In this document: piece after piece, positions 33,378-41,134 of the stretch
Position numbering within the stretch: position 1 is the stretch's first letter
How the letters are laid out: every line of letters starts with the position of its first letter
Assembly (NCBI GenBank): GCA_047600805.1
Contig: JASGKG010000001.1
Span: 1,178,001-1,242,000, forward strand
Reading direction: 5' to 3'
From: JADKHC01 sp047600805
GTDB lineage: Bacteria; Verrucomicrobiota; Verrucomicrobiia; Opitutales; Opitutaceae
Length of the DNA: 64,000 bases
The notes under the pieces: generated by a model
What the model saw: the letters and a program-made list of their open reading frames with translations, nothing else
The model's database searches: none
What the model was told of the DNA's origin: nothing
Program-made: the position numbers and the translations under genes

Positions 33378-34936
33378 GGCTGTGTGGTTTGAGCGCGATC
33401 CGCGCGTGTTTTTTCCAGCCATCCCCACAAGGTCATCTTCTGGGTGATGGCGTCGGGCACTGCAAAAAAGTAGCTCGAGGAATAACCGACAACGAGCAGA
33501 ACGACGTGCGCGAAGACGCCGATCATCACTTTGTGATAGGGGAAATTCCATGCGCCGAGGTTGAGCGTCGGGTCTTTGCCGACGGTTAAAGTGCCCCAAG
33601 TCGTGAACAGCAGACAGGCGACGATGCCGCACCAGACGCCTTGCTTGTTGGCGCGTGGGCAAAGAAACGCGAGAAGGAAGAGTCCCGCGAGGCCGCCGGC
33701 GAGGATCGAGGTCACTGTATAATAATAAGAGAGCACCCGATCGGATTTCCAAGCGATGATCATGCCGATCGCGACGCTGAGTGTGCCGCAGATGGCGATA
33801 AGCAGTTTGCCCATACGGAGCCTCTGTGAATCGGTCGCTTGCGGACGCAACTTGCGGTAATAATCTTCGACGCCGACTACCGACAGACAGTTGAGATCCG
33901 ACGAAAGCATCGACATGGCGGCAGAAAACAACGCGGCGAGAAACAGGCCGGCGATGCCCATCGGCATTTTTGTAGATAGGAAATAGGGAAAGATTTTATC
34001 GGTCTTTGCGGCGATCTCGGTTGGCAGCACGTCGCCTGAAGTTTTGTAGTAAGCCCACGTCAGAGTGCCGGCCAGCATGAAGAGCGTCCACGCAGGGATG
34101 CAGAGCAGCGCGCCGAGAGCGACGCCGCGCAACGCTTCGCGATCCGTTTTTGCCACCAGGTAACGCTGCACGAGCGTCTGGTCGGCCGTGTACTTTTGCA
34201 TGTACCAGAAAAATCCGTACAGAGACATCACCCAAAAGCTGCTGTTGCTGCGCAAATTGAAGTCGAACGTTCCGAGGCTGAATTTATTGTTTTCCGATGC
34301 GAGGCGGAAGGCCGCTGGTAATCCGCCGGGGATCATGAACGCGAGCACACCGAGGCATACGATAATGCCGAATGCCTTGATGAAGCCCTGGATCACATCG
34401 GTCCAGATCACTGCCTCAAGCCCGCCGATCACCGTGTAATAAATCGTGACCACACCGGTCACGAGCATAACCACATAGATGTTCCAGCCCGTGATGCTGG
34501 TGACGGTGAGTGCGAGCGAATAGAACACGAAGCCCATTTTCGAGAAGTGCCCCGCAGTGAAACCGAGTGCGCTGTACGCGCGGACTTTATAGCCGAAGCG
34601 TTTTTCAAAATATTCGTAAGCGCTCATTCCGACCACGTGCCGGAAGAATGGGATGATCACCAGACCGACCAAGATCAGTACACCCACAACCATGAACCCA
34701 GGGACAAGTTCGTTCCAGTTTCCCGCGTAGGCGGAGCCCGGATATCCGGTGAACGTAATGCTGCTGATCAACGCTGCGTAGATCGAAACGCCCATCGCCC
34801 AACTTGGGATCGACCGTTTGGCGACAAAGTAGTCCTCGGTGGTTTTCTGCCGGCGCGAAAACCAGCGCCCGATGAATACCATCGCGAGCATGTAAACGAT
34901 TATGATTGCAGCATCTAACCAACGAAGACTGGCCAT
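33374..34936 (-). CDS. Sodium/solute symporter (SSS family)
   Basis: The 520-residue protein has about 13 hydrophobic segments, starting with ASLRWLDAAIIIVYMLAMVF, and SSS hallmarks such as RRQKTTEDYFVAKRSIPSWA, the GGLEAVIWTDVIQ segment and AALFSAAMSMLSSDLN with the conserved Ser residues of the second sodium site. Family members import sugars, myo-inositol, sialic acid, proline or carboxylates with sodium. It is 60 bp downstream of the PdxA-like gene and overlaps the beta-propeller gene by 4 bp. In this setting it probably imports a sugar or sugar acid released outside, but the substrate cannot be determined. Confidence 0.9.
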   Translation of the reverse strand: MASLRWLDAAIIIVYMLAMVFIGRWFSRRQKTTEDYFVAKRSIPSWAMGVSIYAALISSITFTGYPGSAYAGNWNELVPGFMVVGVLILVGLVIIPFFRHVVGMSAYEYFEKRFGYKVRAYSALGFTAGHFSKMGFVFYSLALTVTSITGWNIYVVMLVTGVVTIYYTVIGGLEAVIWTDVIQGFIKAFGIIVCLGVLAFMIPGGLPAAFRLASENNKFSLGTFDFNLRSNSSFWVMSLYGFFWYMQKYTADQTLVQRYLVAKTDREALRGVALGALLCIPAWTLFMLAGTLTWAYYKTSGDVLPTEIAAKTDKIFPYFLSTKMPMGIAGLFLAALFSAAMSMLSSDLNCLSVVGVEDYYRKLRPQATDSQRLRMGKLLIAICGTLSVAIGMIIAWKSDRVLSYYYTVTSILAGGLAGLFLLAFLCPRANKQGVWCGIVACLLFTTWGTLTVGKDPTLNLGAWNFPYHKVMIGVFAHVVLLVVGYSSSYFFAVPDAITQKMTLWGWLEKTRADRAQTTQP

Positions 34937-34996
34937 AGGGAAAACTAAGGGATGGGGTTAAGACGAAACGGGGGGGCTAAAAGTATCCGGCGCGAA

Positions 34997-36016
34997 TCAG
35001 TTTTGAGATTTGTTTTTCGCCATAATCGCGGCGAGTTTTATGGCCTCCACGAGGCTGCGCGGATCGCCTCGTCCGGTTCCGGCGTTTGCGAAATCCGTGC
35101 CGTGCTCGACGGACGTGCGAATGATTGGCAGGCCCAGCGTGACATTTACACCGCGCCAGATGCCGAGCATTTTCGCCGCGACGTGTCCCTGGTCGTGATA
35201 CATCGCCACGCCAGCGTCGAATTCCCCTTGGGCGCAGCGGAAAAAGATCGTGTCGCCCGCGTACGGACCGGTGACGTCCATGCCTTCGCGGCGAGCTTCC
35301 TCGATCGCGGGGGTGATGTATTTTTGCTCTTCGTCTCCGAACAAACCGTTTTCGCCTGCGTGCGGATTCAAGCCGGCGACGGCGATCTTTGGCTTGGCAA
35401 CACCCAGCTTTTTGATCGCGTCGTTGGTGAGCCGGAGAACTTTCATGATGCGCTCGGGACGCACGCGCTCGACTGCGACGCGAAGTGGCACATGGGTGGA
35501 AACGTGGCTGACGCGTAATTTGTCTGCCGCCAACATCATCGTTGCACCGGGCGACTTGCAGACCTTCGCGAGCAATCCTGTGTGACCGTCGTAATGGTAA
35601 CCAGCCTGGTTCATCGCTGCCTTGTTGAGGGCTGACGTGACGATGGCACTGACTTTACCTGCAAGAGCTAGTTCGGCGGCAACTTTGACCGCTTCGTAGG
35701 CGGCCTTGCCAGCCATCGGGTCCACTTTACCGACCTGAAGGGTGGAAAGATCGACGTTGTGCAGATCAAAAACATCGACGGCATCCTCGGCAAAGCGTGC
35801 GTGTGTGACATCGGTCACAGGATTCACCTTGAGTGCCACGCCGGTATACCCAGCGGCGCGCTGCAGTACCGCGGCGTCACCGACGACCAATATACGGCAG
35901 AGTGACCGCACCTCGGGCAAGACGAGGGCTTTGGTGATAAGCTCTGGTCCGGTTCCGGCAGGATCGCCAAGGGTGATCGCAAGAATAGGGAGCTCTGCTT
36001 GAGACGTAAGAGTCAT
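34997..36016 (-). CDS. PdxA-family 4-phospho-sugar-acid dehydrogenase (PdxA2-like)
   Basis: I choose the ATG at 36016, which overlaps the kinase stop by 4 bp (ATGA) and gives 339 residues beginning MTLTSQAELPILAITLGDPA; the longer frame adds a non-homologous 46 residues. The metal-binding histidines of PdxA are present in YDGHTGLLAK, STHVPLRV and MYHDQGHVAAK. Paired with a DUF1537 kinase, PdxA2-type enzymes oxidise and decarboxylate 4-phospho-D-threonate or -erythronate to dihydroxyacetone phosphate. True PdxA of pyridoxal phosphate synthesis is the alternative, but the operon context makes the catabolic role more likely. Confidence 0.88.
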   Translation of the reverse strand: MTLTSQAELPILAITLGDPAGTGPELITKALVLPEVRSLCRILVVGDAAVLQRAAGYTGVALKVNPVTDVTHARFAEDAVDVFDLHNVDLSTLQVGKVDPMAGKAAYEAVKVAAELALAGKVSAIVTSALNKAAMNQAGYHYDGHTGLLAKVCKSPGATMMLAADKLRVSHVSTHVPLRVAVERVRPERIMKVLRLTNDAIKKLGVAKPKIAVAGLNPHAGENGLFGDEEQKYITPAIEEARREGMDVTGPYAGDTIFFRCAQGEFDAGVAMYHDQGHVAAKMLGIWRGVNVTLGLPIIRTSVEHGTDFANAGTGRGDPRSLVEAIKLAAIMAKNKSQN

Positions 36017-37209
36017 AACGAAGATTTTGTGGACGAAGTGCCCGTGGCGAGGTGGGCGAAGAGATTTTCCGGCCACGCGTAGCTTCCGGGCTTGATCGTG
36101 AAAAGCAGGGTGGGCTTCTGAACGGGCCGGAGAGCGATCACCCCCGGCGCCCATTCGCCGGCGACGTCGAAACTCGTCCAGCCATTTGCCTCGCTGATTG
36201 CTGCCGCCGTCGCGCCGCCCTCGACGATCAGATGCGCGAGCGGTTCCTCAGCGAGCAACCTTTTAACGAGCTTTCCAAAAGCTTCGCGGATTTTCTCGGC
36301 TGTTTGCATGTCGTGCAACGACACTCCGGGGCTGGTGGCAATTGCCAACCGGCGCGTACGGAGCGCTTGAGCCAGTGAAGACTGCCAGCGGGGCGGGTAA
36401 ATACCCGAACCAGCGTCCAAAACCAGAGACTGTGGCATCGGCTCTAGCTGCCAACCTGACCCAGCGGCACGAGCGACCAATGTTTCCCGCGCAGGAGTGA
36501 GCGAGCCTGAAAGGACGAGAGTTGGACCGCTCCAAGTGAGGTCTGGCTGAGCTTCTGGAACATAACCTTTGCTCGTCAGACACGCTTTGAAAAACTCGGC
36601 GCCGCCTGCCGGAAGGGTGCTGTCGTCGAGCTGTCGCGCCCAATGCGTCACGTCGGCGGAACTCGCCGCTTCGCCTACCATGATGCCGACTTTTGCAGCA
36701 GGTGAACCCACGGAAGTCACGGAGATGGGCCAGCCTTCCGCCCGGCCGAGCAAATCGATCACATTCGCCGATCGTGCCGGATGGTGAGGGTCGCGGGCGA
36801 AAGCCGTTTGATCAATCGGGAGGCCGTTAACGAAATATTGTCCCTTGGAAATCGTTCGGCCGAGCGATGGATTCGCCGGAACCAGCAGCACTCGTTTTTT
36901 GCCTACGGCAGCAGCCAGAGCGGCGCATTCCGCGACAACGTTGCCGCGTAGGACCGAGTCGGTTTTCTTATAAACAAAACCCGGTGAGTTCGCGATAATC
37001 GAGCGACTGATTTTCGCCACTTTGCCGGCAGCGTCTGCGGGCGATAACAGTCGCGTGTCCGAGTCGTAAACCGACAGACCGGTGAAGGCCGTGGTGTTTG
37101 CTTGTGGTGAGAAAATGCGCGTGGGCAAACCGCAGCGATTGCCGATAGCAGCTAGCTCGGCCGCGCCTGTGATATCGTCCGCCAGTACTGTGAATGAGGA
37201 ACTGGCCAT
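36013..37209 (-). CDS. Four-carbon acid sugar kinase (DUF1537, DtnK/OtnK-like)
   Basis: From the ATG at 37209 the protein has 398 residues. The N-terminal domain starts FTVLADDITGAAELA, the substrate-binding signature of DUF1537 kinases, followed by VYKKTDSVLRGNVVAE and LLVPANPSLGRTI. The C-terminal nucleotide-binding domain contains LIVEGGATAAAISEANGW and ALRPVQKPTLLFTIKPGS. Such kinases phosphorylate D-threonate, D-erythronate, 3-oxo-tetronates or related sugar acids. The gene lies 10 bp after the DapA-like gene and overlaps the PdxA-like gene by 4 bp, an arrangement known for threonate/erythronate catabolism. The true substrate in this polysaccharide context may be a different short acid. 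Confidence 0.9.
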   Translation of the reverse strand: MASSSFTVLADDITGAAELAAIGNRCGLPTRIFSPQANTTAFTGLSVYDSDTRLLSPADAAGKVAKISRSIIANSPGFVYKKTDSVLRGNVVAECAALAAAVGKKRVLLVPANPSLGRTISKGQYFVNGLPIDQTAFARDPHHPARSANVIDLLGRAEGWPISVTSVGSPAAKVGIMVGEAASSADVTHWARQLDDSTLPAGGAEFFKACLTSKGYVPEAQPDLTWSGPTLVLSGSLTPARETLVARAAGSGWQLEPMPQSLVLDAGSGIYPPRWQSSLAQALRTRRLAIATSPGVSLHDMQTAEKIREAFGKLVKRLLAEEPLAHLIVEGGATAAAISEANGWTSFDVAGEWAPGVIALRPVQKPTLLFTIKPGSYAWPENLFAHLATGTSSTKSSL

Positions 37210-37219
37210 GACGAAGGGT

Positions 37220-38125
37220 TCACGCGGGATTGAGCGCAGCAAGATCGCGTTGGACCAGCTTGCGAGCTTCCGCGTCGAGTGTGCGCAGCGGTGGGAGCAC
37301 GGCGGGACCGCAGATGCCGAGAGTTTCGAGCATGACCTTCAAAGCTCCGAGCGATTCGCCGAGGGTTCGGTCTTTTTGAAAGACTTGCGCAACGGAATTC
37401 AGCCGCAGCTGCAACGCTTCGACTTTTTCCCAATGACCGGCGAGTGCTTCGTTGTAGAGTTCAGTCCAGAGATGCGGAACGAAATTTCCGGAACTCGGGA
37501 CCAGCCCGTCGAATCCGAGCTTCATCGCCTTGGCCGAAAGCACGGCGGCTCCCATGAAAATTGAAAAGTTGGGACGGCCGCCCAAGCGACGCGCCGTTTC
37601 CTCGGGGCGGCCCGGGGCGTTTTCAGAGTCCTTGAAGCCAATCACGTTTGGCAGATGGCTCAATTCATCGGCGACATCGATCGGCAGCGACATGTGCGTT
37701 GTCGATGGTATGTTGTAGAGCATGAGGCCGCCTTGGATCTGAGAGGCGAGCAGCGTGAAAAAGCTCTTCATCTCGGCCGGTCGCAGCGAATAATAAGCGG
37801 GCAAATGCGCAACCACTGCGTCCGCTCCAAGGCGTAGATATTCGTTGCCCGCAGCAACAGACTGCTCCGGACAATTATCGCCGATGCCGGCGTAAACTTT
37901 TACCCGGCCAGCCGCCGCTTCCACCGCGGCTTTGACGACGCGAACACGTTTGGCCGCCGCAACCGAAGCCGCTTCGCCGGTGGTGCCGAGCACGAAGACG
38001 TGGACGCCTCCATCGGCACAATGTTTGACGAGACGCTTCGTGGCGGCTTCGTCGATTTCGCCAGCCGCAGTGACTGGTGTGACGAGCGGCACAATGACGC
38101 CGCGGTGTTTGGGGGGCTGGCTCAT
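37220..38125 (-). CDS. DapA-family aldolase/dehydratase (left arm)
   Basis: The chosen ATG at 38125 overlaps the alcohol dehydrogenase stop by 4 bp and gives 301 residues beginning MSQPPKHRGVIVPLVTPV; the 56-codon upstream extension lacks homology. The Schiff-base barrel motifs are visible: FVLGTTGEAASV, the catalytic Tyr in LMLYNIPSTTH and the Schiff-base Lys in VIGFKDSEN. The family includes dihydrodipicolinate synthase, N-acetylneuraminate lyase and 2-keto-3-deoxy-sugar-acid aldolases. Its operon with an acid-sugar kinase and an alcohol dehydrogenase points to cleavage of a 2-keto-3-deoxy acid into pyruvate and an aldehyde rather than lysine synthesis. Confidence 0.88.
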   Translation of the reverse strand: MSQPPKHRGVIVPLVTPVTAAGEIDEAATKRLVKHCADGGVHVFVLGTTGEAASVAAAKRVRVVKAAVEAAAGRVKVYAGIGDNCPEQSVAAGNEYLRLGADAVVAHLPAYYSLRPAEMKSFFTLLASQIQGGLMLYNIPSTTHMSLPIDVADELSHLPNVIGFKDSENAPGRPEETARRLGGRPNFSIFMGAAVLSAKAMKLGFDGLVPSSGNFVPHLWTELYNEALAGHWEKVEALQLRLNSVAQVFQKDRTLGESLGALKVMLETLGICGPAVLPPLRTLDAEARKLVQRDLAALNPA

Positions 38126-39288
38126 GCGGGAAAAGCTTTGCGGTAGATTGCCTCGGCGTCGGCCAAGGTCACTTCGCGCGGGTTGTTCTTGAGAAGACGC
38201 GTCACTTTCATCGCGGCGGCTGCCATGCGCGGAATGGCCGACTCGGGAATATTCAACGCTTGGAGACCGCGTGGCACCCCGCAGACCGCGCAAAGTTGCT
38301 CGATTTTTTCGATGCCAGCCTCGGCCGTGGCCAGATCGGTCTTGTGGCGTTTTGCACCGATGGCGACGGCGATCTTAGCGTAACGCTGTGGGGCCGCGGG
38401 CAAATTGAACCGCAGAACAGGCGCGAGCAGCAGGGCGTTGGAAAGTCCGTGCGCGATGTGAAATTCGCTGCCCAAGGGATAAGCGAGTGCGTGGACGGCC
38501 GCGGTATTTACCGGACCGAGACAAAGGCCTCCGTAAAGACTGCCCAGCGCGACGGCCGTGCGCGCGGGAACATCGGTGCCGTTTTTGACCGCTTGCTCAA
38601 GGTTGGCAGAAATGAGGCGGATGCCCTCCAGTGCGTAGATGTCGACGAGCGGATGGGCGAAGCGATTGGCATAGGCTTCAATACAGTGAACCATCGCATC
38701 GATACCTGTCGCAGCGGTGACCGCTGGAGGTACCGAAAGCGTGAAAAGCGGATCGACGTAGGCAGCGTCCGGGACCAGCCACGGGCTGATCACGCCTTTT
38801 TTCAGCTGCTCGGCTTCGTCGAGAAGGATCGCGTTAGGGGAAACTTCACTACCGGTGCCGGCGGTCGTCGGCAAACAGGCGAGATAGGTGGTGCGCTTCG
38901 GCAGCAACCCAATTCCAAAAAAATGCTGCACAGGATCGCCGCGATCGTGCATCGCGGCGACGAGCTTTGCGACGTCGAGCACGCTGCCGCCGCCGAAGCC
39001 GACCACGCCGTCTGGGGCAAACTGACGAGCTTGGCTGAGAATCTTCTCAAAATCCTTCACGCCCGGTTCAGGTGGAACGTCGGTGATCGTCGTGACAATA
39101 ATCTTTTTAGCCATCAATCCTTCCACCAATGGCCTTGCATGCGGGGCTACGGGTGGTGTCGTGAGCAGTAGCACGCGCGTCACGCCGCGTGCCGCAATTT
39201 CGTCTGGCAGCGTCGCAGAGCAGCCGGGTCCAAAGGCTATCCTCGGAGGTTGCAGGAGGGTGATGGGGCGAAAAGTTTCAGCGCTCAT
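38122..39288 (-). CDS. Iron-containing alcohol dehydrogenase (group III, FucO-like superfamily)
   Basis: The ATG at 39288 gives 388 residues starting MSAETFRPITLLQPPRIAFG; a TTG three codons upstream is less likely. The nucleotide-binding GFGGGSVLDVAK motif and the metal-site region with TGIDAMVHCIEAYAN and VHALAYPLGSEFHIAHGLSN are clear. Family members reduce aldehydes such as lactaldehyde, or oxidise alcohols. It is the first gene of the left arm, directly behind the predicted LacI-controlled promoter. Next to a DapA-like aldolase it could reduce the aldehyde product, for instance lactaldehyde from a deoxyhexose; this is an inference. Maleylacetate reductases share the fold. Confidence 0.9.
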   Translation of the reverse strand: MSAETFRPITLLQPPRIAFGPGCSATLPDEIAARGVTRVLLLTTPPVAPHARPLVEGLMAKKIIVTTITDVPPEPGVKDFEKILSQARQFAPDGVVGFGGGSVLDVAKLVAAMHDRGDPVQHFFGIGLLPKRTTYLACLPTTAGTGSEVSPNAILLDEAEQLKKGVISPWLVPDAAYVDPLFTLSVPPAVTAATGIDAMVHCIEAYANRFAHPLVDIYALEGIRLISANLEQAVKNGTDVPARTAVALGSLYGGLCLGPVNTAAVHALAYPLGSEFHIAHGLSNALLLAPVLRFNLPAAPQRYAKIAVAIGAKRHKTDLATAEAGIEKIEQLCAVCGVPRGLQALNIPESAIPRMAAAAMKVTRLLKNNPREVTLADAEAIYRKAFPA

Positions 39289-39368
39289 TGAGAACAAAAA
39301 GGGAACCGGGCACGTGATTGGTTCAGCTCGTTAGGAACTGCAGCAAGAACTTCACCGAGCAGAAGAGG

Positions 39369-39397
39369 AGAATCGAATTCATGAAACAACCGGTCAA
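39369..39397 (-). promoter_or_regulatory. Predicted promoter of the left arm with operator in the spacer
   Basis: On the minus strand a TTGACC (39397-39392) is followed after 17 bp by GATTCT (39374-39369). The -35 is strong and the -10 weak. The operator core TTCATGAA (39378-39385) lies wholly within the spacer, so a bound repressor would block RNA polymerase. The first gene of the arm starts about 80 bp downstream at 39288. Confidence 0.5.
39378..39385. promoter_or_regulatory. LacI-type operator O1
   Basis: The 8-bp palindrome TTCATGAA sits in the context GAATTCATGAAAC; on the minus strand it reads GTTTCATGAATTC. It is one of five related palindromes in the two gaps flanking the lacI gene and overlaps the predicted left-arm promoter. 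Confidence 0.7.
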
Positions 39398-39435
39398 ATA
39401 TTTATTTCACCAAAAATAGGTTTATTTTGAGCTAT

Positions 39436-39443
39436 TTCATGAA
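39436..39443. promoter_or_regulatory. LacI-type operator O2
   Basis: TTCATGAA in the context CTATTTCATGAAGC, 58 bp from O1 centre to centre and 28 bp after the lacI stop codon. The roughly 5.5-turn spacing could allow looping between O1 and O2. An AT-rich stretch lies between them. Confidence 0.65.
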
Positions 39444-39471
39444 GCATGGTGGCCGAACTGCGGTGAAACGT

Positions 39472-40563
39472 TCAACCGAGTGAAGCTACCGATTGCCCTT
39501 CAACGAGACTGGGCTCGGTTAAAACCTGGACGTTCAAAGGATCGTCCGGGTGGCGTATGCGCCATAACAATTGGTCGACCGCGCGCCGTCCCACGTGCTC
39601 TGCGTGAACGTCAATGGTGGTGACAACAGGTTGGAGATTGGTGGTAAGGGAACGTTCGTTGTTGCACGAAATCACGCTGAGATCTTTTCCCACTCGAAGT
39701 CCGCGGGCTTGGAGCGCGGAGTAGAGTTGAACGGCCGTTCGATCGGCGGGCACGAACATGGCTGTGGGCCGCTGCGCCTCAGGAAGGTGGGACCATTGAT
39801 CCACCAGTTTGTCGACGGCGTCTTCGCTGGTGATGGCGGGCAGGGGCCACTCGAAACTTTCGCGGGACGGCGCTTCAAACAGTGTTGGTCGAATGCCTAC
39901 GCGCACCGACGCGGCGAAGTATCCATTGCGCAGCTTCTCGAACTGCGTCTGGCCGGGTTTCGGATTCAAGAAGGCGAGGCGACGATGGCCTTTCTGCAGG
40001 AAATGTTCAGCGGCCAGCCGGCCGGCGATTTCCGTGTCGAAATTCGCGTGATCACCTTTCGCGTTGTTGAGTCGCCCCATCAGCCAAACGTGGGGATATC
40101 TATATATATTTTGCAGGAGTTCGTTTTCTTCGGGCGAAGGGAGTTCGCCTTGATTGGGGCCTTTCAAAATTAGGCCTGCCACATTGTTTTCCCGAAAAAA
40201 GGGCGGGATCCGGTCGGCCTTCGGAATATTGGCGATCATCAGGTTTCGTCCCTGGCTGGAAAGAGCGGCTTCGATGCCTTGCAGAGCCGCACTGACCACC
40301 GGCAATTGGACCAGCGTGTCTTCCATCCCGAAAAATATCGCTGCGATGGTGCCGGAATTGGAGGCGTAGATCGGCTCGATCGCGCGAGTATGGCGACGGC
40401 GAATGCGCGTATAATTTAGCTTTTGTGCGACATCCCAAACCTTCGCGCGAATGGCGGCGTTCACGTCGGGATGATTGTTGAGAACCCGGGAAACGGTGCC
40501 GACGGCTACGCCTGCGGTTCGCGCAACATCCGTGATTGTAATCAGGTTTTTTTTCGGGGTCAT
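39472..40563 (-). CDS. LacI-family repressor of the carbohydrate locus
   Basis: The 363-residue protein has a classic LacI DNA-binding head: ITITDVARTAGVAVGTVSRV (residues 8-27) followed by L-N-N-H-P-D-V and the hinge region. A periplasmic-binding-protein-like effector domain fills residues about 65-355, with IAAIFFGMEDTLVQLPVV and VISCNNERSLTTNLQPVVTTI. It is placed between the two arms of the locus, with a 183-bp gap to the left arm and a 571-bp gap to the right arm, and both gaps hold TTCATGAA palindromes. It most likely represses both arms and itself, released by a sugar or oligosaccharide of the target glycan. The inducer is not readable from sequence. Confidence 0.92.
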   Translation of the reverse strand: MTPKKNLITITDVARTAGVAVGTVSRVLNNHPDVNAAIRAKVWDVAQKLNYTRIRRRHTRAIEPIYASNSGTIAAIFFGMEDTLVQLPVVSAALQGIEAALSSQGRNLMIANIPKADRIPPFFRENNVAGLILKGPNQGELPSPEENELLQNIYRYPHVWLMGRLNNAKGDHANFDTEIAGRLAAEHFLQKGHRRLAFLNPKPGQTQFEKLRNGYFAASVRVGIRPTLFEAPSRESFEWPLPAITSEDAVDKLVDQWSHLPEAQRPTAMFVPADRTAVQLYSALQARGLRVGKDLSVISCNNERSLTTNLQPVVTTIDVHAEHVGRRAVDQLLWRIRHPDDPLNVQVLTEPSLVEGQSVASLG

Positions 40564-40641
40564 GCGAAGGGGAATCGGCGGGAGCGCAAAGAAAACTCGG
40601 CGGAACTTAGACAGACAAGGATTTGCCTGAATCGGGGTAGA

Positions 40642-40649
40642 TTCATGAA
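40642..40649. promoter_or_regulatory. LacI-type operator O3 (lacI autoregulation)
   Basis: TTCATGAA in the context AGATTCATGAAATA. It lies 7-14 bp downstream of the predicted minus-strand -10 element of lacI, at the expected transcription start, so binding would repress lacI itself. Confidence 0.65.
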
Positions 40650-40655
40650 ATAAAT

Positions 40656-40684
40656 GTTAGACTCCTGGTGAGATAGGTTGTCAA
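40656..40684 (-). promoter_or_regulatory. Predicted lacI promoter
   Basis: On the minus strand TTGACA (40684-40679) matches the -35 consensus exactly and TCTAAC (40661-40656) matches 4 of 6 positions of the -10, with a 17-bp spacer. The lacI ATG is at 40563, giving a leader of roughly 85 nt. Confidence 0.55.
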
Positions 40685-40736
40685 GGGGGAGAGAGGAGAA
40701 ATGTGGCTAGAAAACGCATTTGTGCGGCGAAAGGAG

Positions 40737-40766
40737 TTGACAACATTCATTCATGAAAAATACTCC
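40737..40766 (+). promoter_or_regulatory. Predicted right-arm promoter with operator in the spacer
   Basis: A perfect -35 TTGACA (40737-40742) is followed after 18 bp by a weak -10 TACTCC (40761-40766), or ATACTC with a 17-bp spacer. Operator O4 lies inside the spacer and O5 just downstream of the expected start, an arrangement that would give tight repression. Confidence 0.55.
40750..40757. promoter_or_regulatory. LacI-type operator O4
   Basis: TTCATGAA in the context CATTCATTCATGAAAAAT. It lies between the -35 and -10 elements of the predicted right-arm promoter, mirroring the position of O1 in the left-arm promoter. Confidence 0.7.
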
Positions 40767-40777
40767 GACTCAAGTTA

Positions 40778-40789
40778 TTTCATATGAAA
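40778..40789. promoter_or_regulatory. LacI-type operator O5 (extended palindrome)
   Basis: TTTCATATGAAA is a perfect 12-bp palindrome with the same half-site as the other operators but two extra central bases. It is centred 30 bp from O4, at or just past the expected transcription start of the right arm. Confidence 0.55.
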
Positions 40790-40934
40790 CAATCGAGCGA
40801 CGCTATCCCTGGTTGGTCCTCTATTGTCACTTTTGTATGTGGTAAGAACAGCGGCCGTTCTCTTTTTGGAGATGGCGGTTGTTTTTAGTACTAATGGTAT
40901 GAAGCAGGGTTGTGTTAACGGCCTTGCTGGGGAA

Positions 40935-40967
40935 GGGGCTGGTGCGTGGGTGCGCCAGCCCCCTTTT
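40935..40967 (+). terminator. GC-rich hairpin with T-run in the right-arm leader
   Basis: GGGGCTGGTGC (40935-40945) pairs with GCGCCAGCCCC (40952-40962) over 11 bp with a single G-T wobble and a 6-nt loop, followed by CTTTT (40963-40967). It resembles an intrinsic terminator. Lying inside the long leader about 190 nt after the predicted promoter, it may be an attenuator or the end of a small RNA. Confidence 0.5.
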
Positions 40968-41134
40968 CCAAAACTTACGCCGCTGTGGCGTGAATTGGCA
41001 GCGCACTATTACAATGCTTTCGTCTCCTCTATTGACCCATTTTGCTGCTGAGTCGTGCAGGCGCTCTTGCGTGTTCTTGAATCGCGTCCGGCTGGTGTTC
41101 TGGGATTTGCTTCGGTTGGTTTAAACTTCACACT

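Larger units (their letters stand above)
40564..41134. other. 571-bp regulatory gap between lacI and the right arm
   Basis: This non-coding stretch holds three operator-like palindromes, a predicted promoter for lacI on the minus strand, a predicted promoter for the right arm on the plus strand, and a strong GC hairpin with a short T-run at 40935-40967. A weak 75-codon frame crosses it (40824-41051) but has no supporting features. From the predicted right-arm promoter to the first start codon is a leader of about 360 nt. No tRNA or riboswitch fold was recognised. Confidence 0.6.

Noticed and set aside
33378..33752. 125-residue N-terminal extension of the beta-propeller gene
   Set aside because: The arginine-rich extension is antisense-like, covers the end of the symporter gene, and would bury a clear signal peptide that begins at 33377.
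39401..39413. TTTATTTCACCAA as a sixth operator
   Set aside because: Only one half-site matches and the palindrome is lost.
40824..41051. 75-codon open frame in the lacI/right-arm gap
   Set aside because: It runs through the terminator-like hairpin, has no recognisable domain, and is more likely an untranslated leader.
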